Assembly: GCF_000332295.1 (NCBI RefSeq)
Contig: NZ_KB235931.1
Span: 372,001-436,000 of the forward strand
Direction of reading: 5' to 3'
Length of the DNA stretch: 64,000 nt
From: Fortiea contorta PCC 7126
GTDB lineage: Bacteria > Cyanobacteriota > Cyanobacteriia > Cyanobacteriales > Nostocaceae
The notes beneath the pieces were generated by a model that searched no databases, had not been told where the DNA came from, and saw only the letters and a list, made by a program, of their open reading frames with translations. The position numbers and the translations under genes are program-made. Below are positions 47,007-56,401 of this stretch, one piece after another. Within the stretch, counting starts at the first letter, position 1, and each line of letters opens with the position of its first letter.

Positions 47007-47027
47007 GGCACAGCACTGCTGTGCCCT
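47007..47027. repeat. Covarying 21-nt hairpin, copy 3
   Basis: GGGCACAGCA-C-TGCTGTGCCC; followed by TACG. It sits 72 bp from copy 2. Confidence 0.85.
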
Positions 47028-47155
47028 ACGAAATGTTTTGCTCAATCCACAACAAAAGATCGTGATTATAAAGGGTGTTAGTCATTGTTGAAATAGCAGG
47101 GAATAGGGGGATGAGGGGTTGTGGGGAGAAATAACTAATACCCCATGCCCATATA

Positions 47156-47518
47156 TTAATCAACAACTGATTGCAAAGCCCGCAGTAATTCTTGTTTAGT
47201 AAAAGGCTTAGTTATATAAGCATCAGCGCCTTGTTTCATGCCCCAAATTCGGTCAATTTCTTGATTTTTGGAGCTACAAATGATAATTGGTACTTTTTCA
47301 GTTAACGGATTTTTTTTGAGTTGACGACAGAATTCAAAACCACTCATTCCCGGCATGACTACATCTGTGATGATGACATCTGGTGGCTGTGCAACTGCTT
47401 TGTCTAAACCATCTTTAGCATCATAAGCTTTGATGACTTTGTGTCCATTTTCTAACAAAAAATTGTTAATTAATTCCAACTGAGAAGGAGTATCTTCAAC
47501 AACTAAAACTGTAGACAT
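47156..47518 (-). CDS. CheY/PilH-type response regulator
   Basis: A stand-alone receiver domain of 120 residues: acidic pair VVEDTPS, phosphoacceptor in IITDVVMPGMSG, conserved Ser in IICSSKN and Lys in ITKPFTKQEL. It is directly downstream of the PatA-like gene, 46 bp away, on the same strand. In cyanobacteria a PatA-type (PilG/PixG-like) and PilH-type regulator usually precede cheW, an MCP and cheA in phototaxis or hormogonium operons; here those are missing. Confidence 0.92.
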   Translation of the reverse strand: MSTVLVVEDTPSQLELINNFLLENGHKVIKAYDAKDGLDKAVAQPPDVIITDVVMPGMSGFEFCRQLKKNPLTEKVPIIICSSKNQEIDRIWGMKQGADAYITKPFTKQELLRALQSVVD

Positions 47519-47564
47519 CTTAATTTTCCTTCATTATTTTTAACTAAGTGTACTTGGTGAGGAA

Positions 47565-48968
47565 TTAAGCCAAATGCATAAAGACTATCTTCAGTAATTC
47601 GGCACGAGTAAAAGGTTTAGTGAGATAACCCGATGCCCCTACTAGTCTAGCTTTGACTTTATCTACAAGTCCTTTATTTCCGGTTACGAAGATAATGGGC
47701 GTATTTTTAAACAGAGAATTATTGCGGACAATCCGACACAGTTCATAACCATCTATACCTGCCATATTTAAGTCTAGTAATATCAAATCTGGTTTATGCC
47801 TAATAATTGACATTACTGCTTTGAGTGGATCATCAATAGTAATCACCGAGAAATTTTCATCCTCTAAAAATCGGCTAATTTCTTTGAGAATTGTCGGACT
47901 GTCGTCTACAGAAACAATTTTGTAGGTTTTTTTGGCGGTCGCCGTAGCAGTGGTTACTCTTTTTGGCCCTGGGGTTATGTTATTTTTTATTGTTAATTCT
48001 TGAACTTTATTTGTGGGCGGAGCTGCAACCTGTGCTAATTGCTGAATTGTGGCTATATTTTCTTGGGAAATTTTTTGTAAAGGGTTCGTGGCTGTGCTGT
48101 GCGGTCGGTCTATCTCTCCGGTTAATTCTTGTTCAACTAGTTCTGTGATGTAATGAGGGGATAATGATGCATCTTTAAAGGTTTTTGGCAATTGGTCAAA
48201 TGGGGGATCTGGTTCATGCAAGATAATTCCTCCCTTGAGGATATAAGGAGATAAGTTGCGTGCCAGTTGAATTTCATCTTGATTCATAATTACAGCCAAA
48301 TGACGCAAGCTAAAACCCTTCATCCAGTCAGTTAAACTTGGTTGGAGTTCTGGGAGATTTTTTTTCTGGAGTGAGCTAGTAATTAACAGGTGGGGACGCT
48401 GGTAAGGAGAAGAAATTTGTGGCGCTAAAGATTGCCAACTCTCCAATCTGGCTTGACAGCGTTCTAAAATTTTTTCAGCGTCGAGCCTGCAAATTCTTGG
48501 CACTCTATTAGTTGCATCACTTAATTGATAAATACCTGCATTAATTAACAAAAATGATTCGATAACTTCTTTGACCAATTCCTGAATCAGCACTGCAGCC
48601 TGCGTAGAATGCAAATGTTGTTGGCTGACTAGCCAGTAAATAGCTTGATATTCAGGAGGTTGGTAATTTTCATCTAGACTTTGTTCTGTAGATTGCGAAA
48701 GTGAGTCAGGCTCAAACATTAAGCGTAGTTGGACTCGAATTTCGTTGGTAAGTAGGGGGACTTGATGACTTAAGCGCCGTAAATGGCGTTCTAGTCTGTC
48801 AAAAGGTTCAATTGAGTGAGTGGCATAAGTAATTTTCCCTTGTTCTAGGTATATTAACCAAGAAACTGAGTTGCTGAATATTTGCAGACAAGTACTGTCA
48901 GTACTATCCGCTAAGTGTCTTAATAAACTCTGGGGATTTAGCTTAGTAAATGTGCCGACAATGTTCAT
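47565..48968 (-). CDS. PatA/PixG-family response regulator with N-terminal PATAN/DUF4388 domain
   Basis: 467 residues. The N-terminal part (GTFTKLNPQSLLRHLADS, YLEQGKITYATHS) matches the PATAN/DUF4388 domain of PatA-like regulators. A Thr/Ala-rich linker leads to a C-terminal receiver domain (about 350-467) with VSVDDS, phosphoacceptor LILLDLNMAGIDG and FVTGNKG...LTKPFTRAEL. PatA controls heterocyst spacing in Anabaena; PixG and PilG act in phototaxis. Which applies here is not known. It is the first gene of a two-gene operon. Confidence 0.9.
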   Translation of the reverse strand: MNIVGTFTKLNPQSLLRHLADSTDSTCLQIFSNSVSWLIYLEQGKITYATHSIEPFDRLERHLRRLSHQVPLLTNEIRVQLRLMFEPDSLSQSTEQSLDENYQPPEYQAIYWLVSQQHLHSTQAAVLIQELVKEVIESFLLINAGIYQLSDATNRVPRICRLDAEKILERCQARLESWQSLAPQISSPYQRPHLLITSSLQKKNLPELQPSLTDWMKGFSLRHLAVIMNQDEIQLARNLSPYILKGGIILHEPDPPFDQLPKTFKDASLSPHYITELVEQELTGEIDRPHSTATNPLQKISQENIATIQQLAQVAAPPTNKVQELTIKNNITPGPKRVTTATATAKKTYKIVSVDDSPTILKEISRFLEDENFSVITIDDPLKAVMSIIRHKPDLILLDLNMAGIDGYELCRIVRNNSLFKNTPIIFVTGNKGLVDKVKARLVGASGYLTKPFTRAELLKIVFMHLA

Positions 48969-49550
48969 AATTTTCTAGTTTTCCGGGGAATCAAACGGAA
49001 TCAAGGTAAAGCTGAAATAGTGATATTCAAGTAGTTTTTGAGGTTACTTATTTCTCTAAAAGCAAATTATTCATGAATACATCTATATGTCTGGTGAATT
49101 GTGAAATTGACTACATAGCTAGGTTGTAACACTTCCTGCAATATACTGAAACTAAGTATTTTTCTAGTATCTGGATTTACAGTATTTATGTTTACAGAGG
49201 TATACTGATAATGGTAAATTTTCTGGCTTTGATTTATTTGTTTTATATAAAAATCGACTTTTCTACACAGAATCTTTAATTTATTTCGTACGCAGACGTA
49301 AGTGTTTATTGTATTCTAGTGATGCTCTATATCTTTCTCGGTAGATGTACTAGTATAAAGGTGATATCAACCTCTGCTAGTTTACCCCTGTACTCAACGA
49401 GTCCCTGATGAAAACTTTCCCAAATGTGTAGAGAATTTGATGAGAACAATCAGTTTAATAAAGATCGAACCATCTAATAGCAGTAGCCATACATATAATC
49501 GTGTTGGCATTGCGGACTATAACTATGTACTTTGAAAAAGGAAGAAAGCT
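48969..49550. other. Divergent intergenic region
   Basis: This 580-bp region lies between the response-regulator operon and the vWA-PP2C-kinase operon and must hold both promoters. It is AT-rich; I see no RNA or ORF worth calling. Confidence 0.5.
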
Positions 49551-50252
49551 TTGGATTATAACATAACACAAAACGTTATGACTGATACATTAAGACTTGA
49601 TGAAGTTGTGGAGTTTGCTGAGAACCCAGAACCACGGTGTCCTTGTGTGTTATTACTGGATACATCAGGCTCCATGCAAGGGGAAGCCATAGAAGCTTTA
49701 AATCAGGGATTGCTGAGTTTAAAAGACGAATTAGTGAAAAATTCCCTGGCGGCTAGGCGGGTAGAAGTAGCGATCGTCACCTTTGACACCAATGTCAACG
49801 TAGTCCAAGACTTCGTGACGGCTGATTTATTTAACCCGCCCATCCTGACAGCACAGGGGCTAACGACGATGGGTGCAGGAATTCATAAAGCTCTAGATAT
49901 TATTCAGGAGCGCAAGTCTCAATATCGTGCCAACGGTATTGCTTATTATCGGCCTTGGGTATTCATGATTACCGATGGAGAACCGCAAGGTGAGCTAGAA
50001 CATGTCGTAGAACAGGCATCACAGCGTCTGCAAGGAGATGAAAATAATAAACGTGTAGCCTTTTTTACAGTTGGTGTAGAAAATGCTAACATGACCCGCC
50101 TCCATCAAATAGCTGTGCGTACTCCCCTGAAACTGAAAGGACTAAACTTTATCGAGATGTTTGTCTGGCTCTCAGCTAGCATGTCAGCAGTTTCCCACTC
50201 ACAGGTAGATGAACAAGTGGCTTTACCTCCTATTGGCTGGGGCAGTATTTAA
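49551..50252 (+). CDS. vWA-domain protein (TerY / YegL type)
   Basis: A von Willebrand factor A domain with the MIDAS motif DTSGSM at about residues 38-43, a conserved Thr in GLTTMGAGIHKAL and MITDGEPQ further on, the pattern of TerY/YegL proteins. The TTG at 49551 has an ideal AAGGAAG ribosome site; the ATG at 49578 gives the start I would expect from relatives (MTDTLRLDEVVEF) but no site, so either is possible. It is the first gene of a three-gene operon with a PP2C phosphatase and a kinase. Confidence 0.92.
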   Translation: MDYNITQNVMTDTLRLDEVVEFAENPEPRCPCVLLLDTSGSMQGEAIEALNQGLLSLKDELVKNSLAARRVEVAIVTFDTNVNVVQDFVTADLFNPPILTAQGLTTMGAGIHKALDIIQERKSQYRANGIAYYRPWVFMITDGEPQGELEHVVEQASQRLQGDENNKRVAFFTVGVENANMTRLHQIAVRTPLKLKGLNFIEMFVWLSASMSAVSHSQVDEQVALPPIGWGSI

Positions 50253-50300
50253 TCAATAATGCAGCTTGATACCCACACAGCTAGCTGTTGAAACAAATCT

Positions 50301-51083
50301 ATGAACACATCCAAACAGATTCCGCAATGGCATGTTTTAGCCGCATCTGTATGTGGCACAAGCCACTTGAAAAACAACCAGCTGTGTCAGGATGCTCATC
50401 ACTGGCAAATATTGCCAGATAATATACTAGTAGCAGCGGCTGCTGATGGTGCAGGTTCTGCCAGTCAGGGAAAAGTGGGAGCAATGGTGGCTGTGGAAAC
50501 AGCCATAGAAAACATTTCTCTCAAGGAAATTACCAGAGATGCTCTGGCGGATGATGCCACTGTGCAATCATTGTTAACTGAGGCGATGTTAGCCGCCAAA
50601 AAAGCGGTAGAAGAGGAAGCGGGTGCTTGTCAGAAACAGCCTCAAGATTTAGCAACTACCTTAATTGTGATGGTAGCCACACCAGAATTTGTGGCTGTGG
50701 CACAGATTGGCGACGGTATGGCGGTGGCGAAGGATAGTACAGGTAATTTACTGGCATTAACCATGCCGGATAATGGCGAGTACATCAATGAAACCACTTT
50801 TTTGACTTCTCCAGGTGCATTAGCAGCAGCGCAAATGAGATTGTGGCGTGAAACCATAGTCAATGTTGGTGTGCTTACCGATGGACTACAAATGCTGGCT
50901 TTGAATATGGTTGTCAGCGAACCTCACAAGCCGTTCTTTTTTCCTTTATTTGAATTTGTAGCTAATACAGACGATAAGTCGGTGGCGAAGGAACATTTGG
51001 TGAGGTTTTTACGCTCTGATCGGATTACGCAACGTACTGATGATGATTTGACGCTCATCATAGCTGCATTCAGCGAACGATGA
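50301..51083 (+). CDS. PP2C-family Ser/Thr phosphatase (YegK/PphC type)
   Basis: 260 residues. The PP2C metal-binding elements are visible as CQDAHHW, AADGAGSAS and, near the C-terminus, TDDDLTLIIAAF, with VGVLTDGLQ in between. It resembles the compact PP2C (PP2C_2) found with YegL-type vWA proteins. It starts 48 bp after the vWA gene and ends 57 bp before the kinase gene, so it is probably co-transcribed, and should dephosphorylate targets of that kinase or the kinase itself. Confidence 0.9.
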   Translation: MNTSKQIPQWHVLAASVCGTSHLKNNQLCQDAHHWQILPDNILVAAAADGAGSASQGKVGAMVAVETAIENISLKEITRDALADDATVQSLLTEAMLAAKKAVEEEAGACQKQPQDLATTLIVMVATPEFVAVAQIGDGMAVAKDSTGNLLALTMPDNGEYINETTFLTSPGALAAAQMRLWRETIVNVGVLTDGLQMLALNMVVSEPHKPFFFPLFEFVANTDDKSVAKEHLVRFLRSDRITQRTDDDLTLIIAAFSER

Positions 51084-51140
51084 GCAATGCTTTTAGCTAG
51101 TTCAGCTCTTTAAACAAACCCCGTTAATCGTAACTCTATC

Positions 51141-53324
51141 ATGCAGGTACTACGTTGTCTTCCCAAGCAAGAAATTCTCAACCTCAGCGTCAGTTTAGGG
51201 CGTGGTGGTGAAGCTTGTATCTATGCAGTGCCATCTGATGGCAATTTAGTAGCGAAAGTTTATCACAAAGCAACCATTGCCCATGCCCATAAACTTCAGG
51301 CAATGCTGGCTAATCCCCCAGAAAATCCTACGGCTAATTTGGGTCATATTTCCATTGCTTGGCCGCAAGATATACTACTAAATGCAGATGGCGGTGATGC
51401 GATTGTAGGCTTTTTAATGCCGCGCATTCGGGGAATGCGTCCCATCATTGATTTTTATAATCCCAGAACCCGCCGCGAACATTGCCCTTTATTCAATTAT
51501 CAATATCTGCTCCGCACGGCGCGTAATTTGGCTGCGGCTTTTGCGGCTTTACATGCGAGTGGTTATTGTATTGGTGATGTCAATGAATCGAATATATTGG
51601 TCAGTGATACGGCGCTAGTCACCTTAGTAGACACAGACTCATTTCAGGTTAACGATCCAGATAGCGATGTTGTTTACCGTTGTCCGGTGGGTAAGCCAGA
51701 GTTTACGCCACCGGAACTACAAAATAAAATTTTTGCTCAGTACGATCGCGAAGTTTACCACGATTTATTCGGGTTGGGAGTACTGATATTTCAACTGTTA
51801 ATGGAAGGTACTCATCCATTTTCCGGGATTTTTCAAGGCTCTGGGGAACCACCAACTTATGAAGTCCGGATATCTGCAGGGCATTTTACTTATAGTAAAA
51901 AACGGCAAGTACCTTATTTGCCTACACCGATCGCACCAGCTTGGGAAATTCTCCATCCTAGTTTACAGCAACTGTTTGTTTGTTGTTTTGAGGATGGTCA
52001 TTTTAATCCCCAACTGCGCCCTAGCGCCCAAAGTTGGTTGTCAGCAATAGCTGAGGCTGAAGACAGCTTAATCACTTGTGCTGTCAATCCCCAGCACCAC
52101 TACAACTCTCACCTAGAAACCTGTCCTTGGTGCGAACGCAGTGTGCGCTTGGGTGGACGAGATCCATTTCCTTCACCAAAAGCGATCGCTGCTAAAGAAC
52201 ATCTCAAACCGCGAGCCAGAGTTAAAAGAAACCATACCCAAACCCCACGCTTGCCATATCCGGTAAATTCATTACAATCGTCTAATCATTGGCAACCGAT
52301 ATTTACCCAAACTTCTGTCACTCATCAACCATCCAAAAAGCGGAGGATTTACCCCGCAGCTTTGTGCTTGCTAGGTTTTGGGATGTTGGGCTACTTGGAT
52401 ATGATGGTAAAATTTACTCGCCCGTTTGTCAGCCAAAATACCTACACTCAGCAAACCCTGATGTCTCATCAACCCAATCAGGATAAGGCTCGCAATTTTG
52501 CTGATTATTATAAACAAGGTCATGCAGCTTACAAAATCAAAGAATATCAACAAGCAATTGATAACTTTAGCCAAGCGATCGCCCAAGAACCAAACCACCC
52601 CAAAGCCCGTGTCAATCGCGGCAATGCCCGCTACAATTTGAAAGACTATGAGGGCGCATTGCTCGACTATACTGAAGCTTTAAAGATTAATCCGGCAGAA
52701 GTTAAAGCTCTTGTGAATCGAGGTAACGCTCGGTATGCTCTGGCTGAATTAAGCAATGACCCTGATCGAGAATATAGTCAGGCGCTTGCTGATTTTAATA
52801 GTGCTTTGCGCCTTGATAGTAAAGAAGTGGAAGCTTACATTAGACGCGGGATTGTCCGCTCTCAAATCGCTAAATATAGCGGTGATTCTCAAAGAGATTA
52901 TCGCCAAGCGCTAGAGGATTTCACTAATGCGATTAAACTCAACGCCTCGAAAGCAGAAGCTTTCTTTCAACGCGGCGTGGTTTATTCGCAAATAGCTCAA
53001 TACAGCAGTGATTATACCTATGAATATAAACAGGCGATCGCTGATTTTAATCGAGCTTTAGCTATCAATGCCAAACTCGCAAAAGCCTACCTCAAACGCG
53101 GTATAGTCCGCTATGAACTCGCACAATACGGGGGTAGAGACTCTGAAATCAATCGCTTAAAAGCGATCGATGATTTACAGACATCAGCGAAAATTTCCCT
53201 AGAGAAAGACGATATGGACAGTTACCAACAAGCAGTCAGCAGTATTTGCGTCATCGTCGAAAATAAATGTGATACTTTATTCCAAAGCACAGGTATTGTC
53301 GATTCAGCAAACAAAATCAACTGA
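51141..53324 (+). CDS. Ser/Thr protein kinase (YegI/TerY-P type) with zinc ribbon, membrane segment and TPR extension
   Basis: 727 residues. The kinase N-lobe has a glycine loop LGRGGEACIYAV and VAKVYHK. The catalytic loop is GDVNESN at about residue 145 (with Gly in place of the usual HR) and the metal-binding loop DTDSF. At about residues 313-331 is a C-x(n)-H..H...CPWC zinc-ribbon, typical of the kinase of TerY-P triads. A single membrane segment at about 405-425 (ALCLLGFGMLGYLDMM) separates it from TPR repeats (about 452-700; HAAYKIKEYQQAIDNFSQAI). The TPR part is an addition to the usual kinase of this triad. Confidence 0.93.
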   Translation: MQVLRCLPKQEILNLSVSLGRGGEACIYAVPSDGNLVAKVYHKATIAHAHKLQAMLANPPENPTANLGHISIAWPQDILLNADGGDAIVGFLMPRIRGMRPIIDFYNPRTRREHCPLFNYQYLLRTARNLAAAFAALHASGYCIGDVNESNILVSDTALVTLVDTDSFQVNDPDSDVVYRCPVGKPEFTPPELQNKIFAQYDREVYHDLFGLGVLIFQLLMEGTHPFSGIFQGSGEPPTYEVRISAGHFTYSKKRQVPYLPTPIAPAWEILHPSLQQLFVCCFEDGHFNPQLRPSAQSWLSAIAEAEDSLITCAVNPQHHYNSHLETCPWCERSVRLGGRDPFPSPKAIAAKEHLKPRARVKRNHTQTPRLPYPVNSLQSSNHWQPIFTQTSVTHQPSKKRRIYPAALCLLGFGMLGYLDMMVKFTRPFVSQNTYTQQTLMSHQPNQDKARNFADYYKQGHAAYKIKEYQQAIDNFSQAIAQEPNHPKARVNRGNARYNLKDYEGALLDYTEALKINPAEVKALVNRGNARYALAELSNDPDREYSQALADFNSALRLDSKEVEAYIRRGIVRSQIAKYSGDSQRDYRQALEDFTNAIKLNASKAEAFFQRGVVYSQIAQYSSDYTYEYKQAIADFNRALAINAKLAKAYLKRGIVRYELAQYGGRDSEINRLKAIDDLQTSAKISLEKDDMDSYQQAVSSICVIVENKCDTLFQSTGIVDSANKIN

Positions 53325-53336
53325 TAAACATCCTTA

Positions 53337-53557
53337 GAGGTTGTTTGAAAAGTGGTTGGCTGTGATTCTAATCACATCATTACCCCCCTTAATCCCCCCT
53401 TATAAAGGGGGGAAACAAGAAAAATCCGGTTCCCTCCCCTTTACAAGGGGAGCCACTTCCGTGCGGGGGTTCCCCCCGTTGAGGAAAGTGGCGTGAGGGT
53501 TAGGGTGGGGTAAAAAATATTTGATACATCACGAAAGACTTTTCAAACATCCTTAGA
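53337..53557. mobile_element. MITE-like element, copy A (221 bp)
   Basis: Terminal inverted repeats AGAGGTTGTTTGAAAAG (53337-53353) and CTTTTCAAACATCCTTAGA (53539-53557). No ORF. The interior matches copy B at 60421. The left flank (53327-53338) repeats the last 12 bp of the right end, as if another copy had been joined here. Confidence 0.82.
53453..53497. repeat. 45-bp imperfect palindrome inserted inside MITE copy A
   Basis: Absent from copy B, whose sequence reads straight through AGGGGAGGGTTAGG. The insert folds as CCACTT..AAGTGG around a G-run and C-run. Confidence 0.75.
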
Positions 53558-53563
53558 CTGATG

Positions 53564-53597
53564 AAAAACTCCACCCCACTTGCGGGATGGAGTTTTT
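53564..53597 (+). terminator. Candidate bidirectional terminator
   Basis: AAAAACTCCA (53564-53573) and TGGAGTTTTT (53588-53597) form a 10-bp stem with an inner CCC/GGG pairing and a T-run at the end. It is 240 bp beyond the kinase stop, past the MITE. Confidence 0.7.
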
Positions 53598-53916
53598 AGA
53601 CATGGCGTTACTTACCCTGAGCGACTTGTACTGAGCGAAGTCGAAGTAAGCCGAAGGAATGCCCAATTTTCCCACCCGTATTGTGGCGATTGATTAACAA
53701 GACCTCTGTAATTACCGCAGATATTTATAAAGCTTTCACATAGAAAAGACTTATTTTTACCTATACTTTATAAAAAATCAGCAAAATCTCGCTAGATTAT
53801 TTACGTGGAAAAATAGAAAACGAATAATTTCAATTTCCTGGTTTCCACATGCAACAGCTTCAGCACAAAAACGTAAAATAAATACTGATTTAGCTGCAAA
53901 TCTTTGAGGTAATTAC

Positions 53917-54690
53917 ATGAAAGCAGTGATTTTGGCTGGAGGTCTTGGTACCCGTCTAAGCGAAGAAACTAGTATCAAACCCAAGCCGATGGTAGAGGTT
54001 GGTGGGAGGCCAATTCTGTGGCATATCATGAAGATTTATTCTGCCCACGGAATTAATGAATTCATTATTTGCTGCGGATACAAAGGATACATCATTAAAG
54101 AATATTTTGCAAGCTATTTTTTACACATGTCAGACGTTACTTTTGACATGCGATTTAACCAAATGAATGTGCATTCTGGCTACGCTGAACCTTGGCGTGT
54201 CACCTTAGTAAATACAGGTGATAATTCCATGACGGGCGGACGTTTAAAGCTAGTCAGAGAGCATATTGGTAACGACACTTTTTGCTTCACCTATGGTGAT
54301 GGGGTCAGCGACGTTAACATCACAGAACTAATTAAGTTTCACAAAGAACAAAAGACATTAGCAACACTAACCGCAGTCCAACCAGCAGGGCGTTTTGGCG
54401 CAATTTCTCTGGGACAAGAGCAGACTAAAATTACGAGCTTTAAAGAAAAGCCAGAAGGTGATGGCGCTTGGATTAATGGTGGTTATTTTGTTCTAGAGCC
54501 TGAAGTTATTGACTTAATTACTGATAACTCCACTGTTTGGGAGCAAGAGCCATTAGAAAAGCTTGCTAACATGGAAAAATTATCAGCTTTCAAACATAGT
54601 GGTTTTTGGCAACCAATGGATACATTGAGAGATAAAAACTACCTTGAAGACTTATGGAAAAACGATAAAGCTCCTTGGAAGGTTTGGTAA
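53917..54690 (+). CDS. rfbF: Glucose-1-phosphate cytidylyltransferase
   Basis: Makes CDP-glucose from CTP and glucose-1-phosphate, the first step of CDP-deoxysugar synthesis. MKAVILAGGLGTRLSEET (the nucleotide-binding loop), KPKPMVEVGGRPILWHI, FTYGDGVSDV and KEKPEGDGAWINGGYF match the RfbF/DdhA family; 257 aa is the usual length. The ATG is at 53917. It is the first gene of the polysaccharide cluster on the plus strand. Confidence 0.95.
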   Translation: MKAVILAGGLGTRLSEETSIKPKPMVEVGGRPILWHIMKIYSAHGINEFIICCGYKGYIIKEYFASYFLHMSDVTFDMRFNQMNVHSGYAEPWRVTLVNTGDNSMTGGRLKLVREHIGNDTFCFTYGDGVSDVNITELIKFHKEQKTLATLTAVQPAGRFGAISLGQEQTKITSFKEKPEGDGAWINGGYFVLEPEVIDLITDNSTVWEQEPLEKLANMEKLSAFKHSGFWQPMDTLRDKNYLEDLWKNDKAPWKVW

Positions 54691-55137
54691 GCAAATATTT
54701 TTTGCCTAAAAAATAGACTTTGCAGAATATTAAGTTAGGAATGAAAGCATAAAGTAAATATTAAGTCTGATGTCTTACGGCAGTGTCAGGATTTGAATAT
54801 CAGCGACAGTATAAATTGCCGTAACGCACCCTACCATTTAAGCTTTACTTTATAAATCATCTCTAAGGCGTGCATCGACACCTATGTGCAAGTATGAGCA
54901 GCAACCAGTAAACAATCAGTTAGCAATTAAGCGCCCGTGCATAACCAACCAAGCTAACAGTTTTCGTTTCTGTGCAAAATCGGTAGTCAAAAAAGTACAT
55001 CGTCTTACTGTTATAAATTGAGTGAAAACGGCTCAGTGGTGCTGTGATTCCATAAGCTTGAGGTTATGTCTAATCAACAGCCACAAAGCATTTATCCATG
55101 ATTGATATTTTGGTCAAGCAAAGTAAAAGGTTTGGGA
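54691..55137. other. Intergenic region between rfbF and rfbG
   Basis: No gene seen. At about 54825-54838 is the TAACGCACCCTACC repeat half also found at 42408, 57084 and 57190. Confidence 0.45.
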
Positions 55138-56214
55138 ATGGAAGCGAATTTTTGGAGTGGTAAAAAAGTTTTTGTTACAGGACACACGGGCTTTAAAGGT
55201 AGTTGGTTGTCTGTGTGGCTACAAATACTAGGTGCTGAGGTGTTTGGTTATTCTTTGACGCCGCCAACATCTGTGAATCTATTTGAGCTAGCCCATATTG
55301 CTGACGGGATGACATCAGTAGTGGGAGATATCAGAGACTTAGACGCCCTCAAGCAGGCGATGCAGAGTTTCCAGCCAGATATCGTCATCCACATGGCAGC
55401 TCAAGCTTTGGTACGTGAATCTTACATCAATCCAGTTGATACCTATGCAGTTAATGTCATGGGGACAGTGAATGTACTCGAAGCAGTCAGGTATGTATCC
55501 AGCATTAGAGCAGTTGTCACAGTCACATCTGATAAGTGTTACGAGAATCGAGAGTGGGTTTGGGGCTACCGAGAAAATGACCCGATGGGAGGAAAAGACC
55601 CTTACAGCAACAGTAAAGGCTGTGCTGAGTTAGTCGCTGCAGCTTATGGTCACTCTTTCTTCAATCCCGCTGATTATGCTCAACATGGCGTAGCTATGGC
55701 TTCTGTGCGCGCTGGAAATGTGATTGGCGGCGGCGATTGGGCGAAAGACCGTTTAGTTCCTGATATTCTCAATTCTTGGCTGACCGGAAAAGAAGTAGTT
55801 ATTAGAAACCCCCAAGCTGTTCGTCCTTGGCAACATGTTTTGGAACCGCTAAATGGTTACTTAGTAATAGCTGAGAAATTATTTACCCAGGGTTATGTGT
55901 ATGGTGGCGGCTGGAACTTTGGGCCGAATGAGTCTGGAGTGAAAACAGTAGCTTGGATAGTGGAGCATCTCCAGCAGCTTTGGGGTGAGGACGCTAGCTG
56001 GGTTCAAGATGGTAGCATTCAACCCCACGAGGCTAATCTTTTAACCTTGGATTGCTCAAAAGCTCGGACTAAGCTGGGCTGGGAACCCAGATTAGACTTG
56101 TCAACAGCTTTGGCTTGGATTGTGGATTGGACTAAAGCATGGCATCAAGGTTGTGATATGAAGCAGAAAACTCAATCGCAAATTCAGCAGTTTATGCAAC
56201 TGGCAAATATTTAG
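55138..56214 (+). CDS. rfbG: CDP-glucose 4,6-dehydratase
   Basis: Short-chain dehydrogenase/reductase which converts CDP-glucose to CDP-4-keto-6-deoxyglucose. The NAD-binding motif TGHTGFKGSW lies at residues 14-23, the catalytic YSNSKG (Tyr-x3-Lys) in the middle, and RPWQHVLEPLNGYL and NFGPNESGVKTV are typical of the family. I use the ATG at 55138 (MEANFWSGKK); the TTG-initiated frame to 55102 is less likely. It acts directly on the product of rfbF, 447 bp upstream. Confidence 0.95.
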   Translation: MEANFWSGKKVFVTGHTGFKGSWLSVWLQILGAEVFGYSLTPPTSVNLFELAHIADGMTSVVGDIRDLDALKQAMQSFQPDIVIHMAAQALVRESYINPVDTYAVNVMGTVNVLEAVRYVSSIRAVVTVTSDKCYENREWVWGYRENDPMGGKDPYSNSKGCAELVAAAYGHSFFNPADYAQHGVAMASVRAGNVIGGGDWAKDRLVPDILNSWLTGKEVVIRNPQAVRPWQHVLEPLNGYLVIAEKLFTQGYVYGGGWNFGPNESGVKTVAWIVEHLQQLWGEDASWVQDGSIQPHEANLLTLDCSKARTKLGWEPRLDLSTALAWIVDWTKAWHQGCDMKQKTQSQIQQFMQLANI

Positions 56215-56401
56215 TTGTCACCTGCTCAGATTTTTAGATTGAAGATTCAAGATTGAAAATTTAAAAAAATCGGAAATTAAATGAATTAATTCATGACACA
56301 AATCTGAAATTCTTGATGGCAAAAATAACATTAATGTCAGGTTCAATCTAAAGTCCGAAATCCAAAATTGTTTAACTTACAAAATCTATCTTCAGTTCCC
56401 T

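Larger units (their letters stand above)
46555..47155. other. Intergenic region with two covarying hairpins
   Basis: This 600-bp region between pheT and the response-regulator operon holds the two hairpins below and no convincing gene. Short frames here read across the palindromes. Confidence 0.5.
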
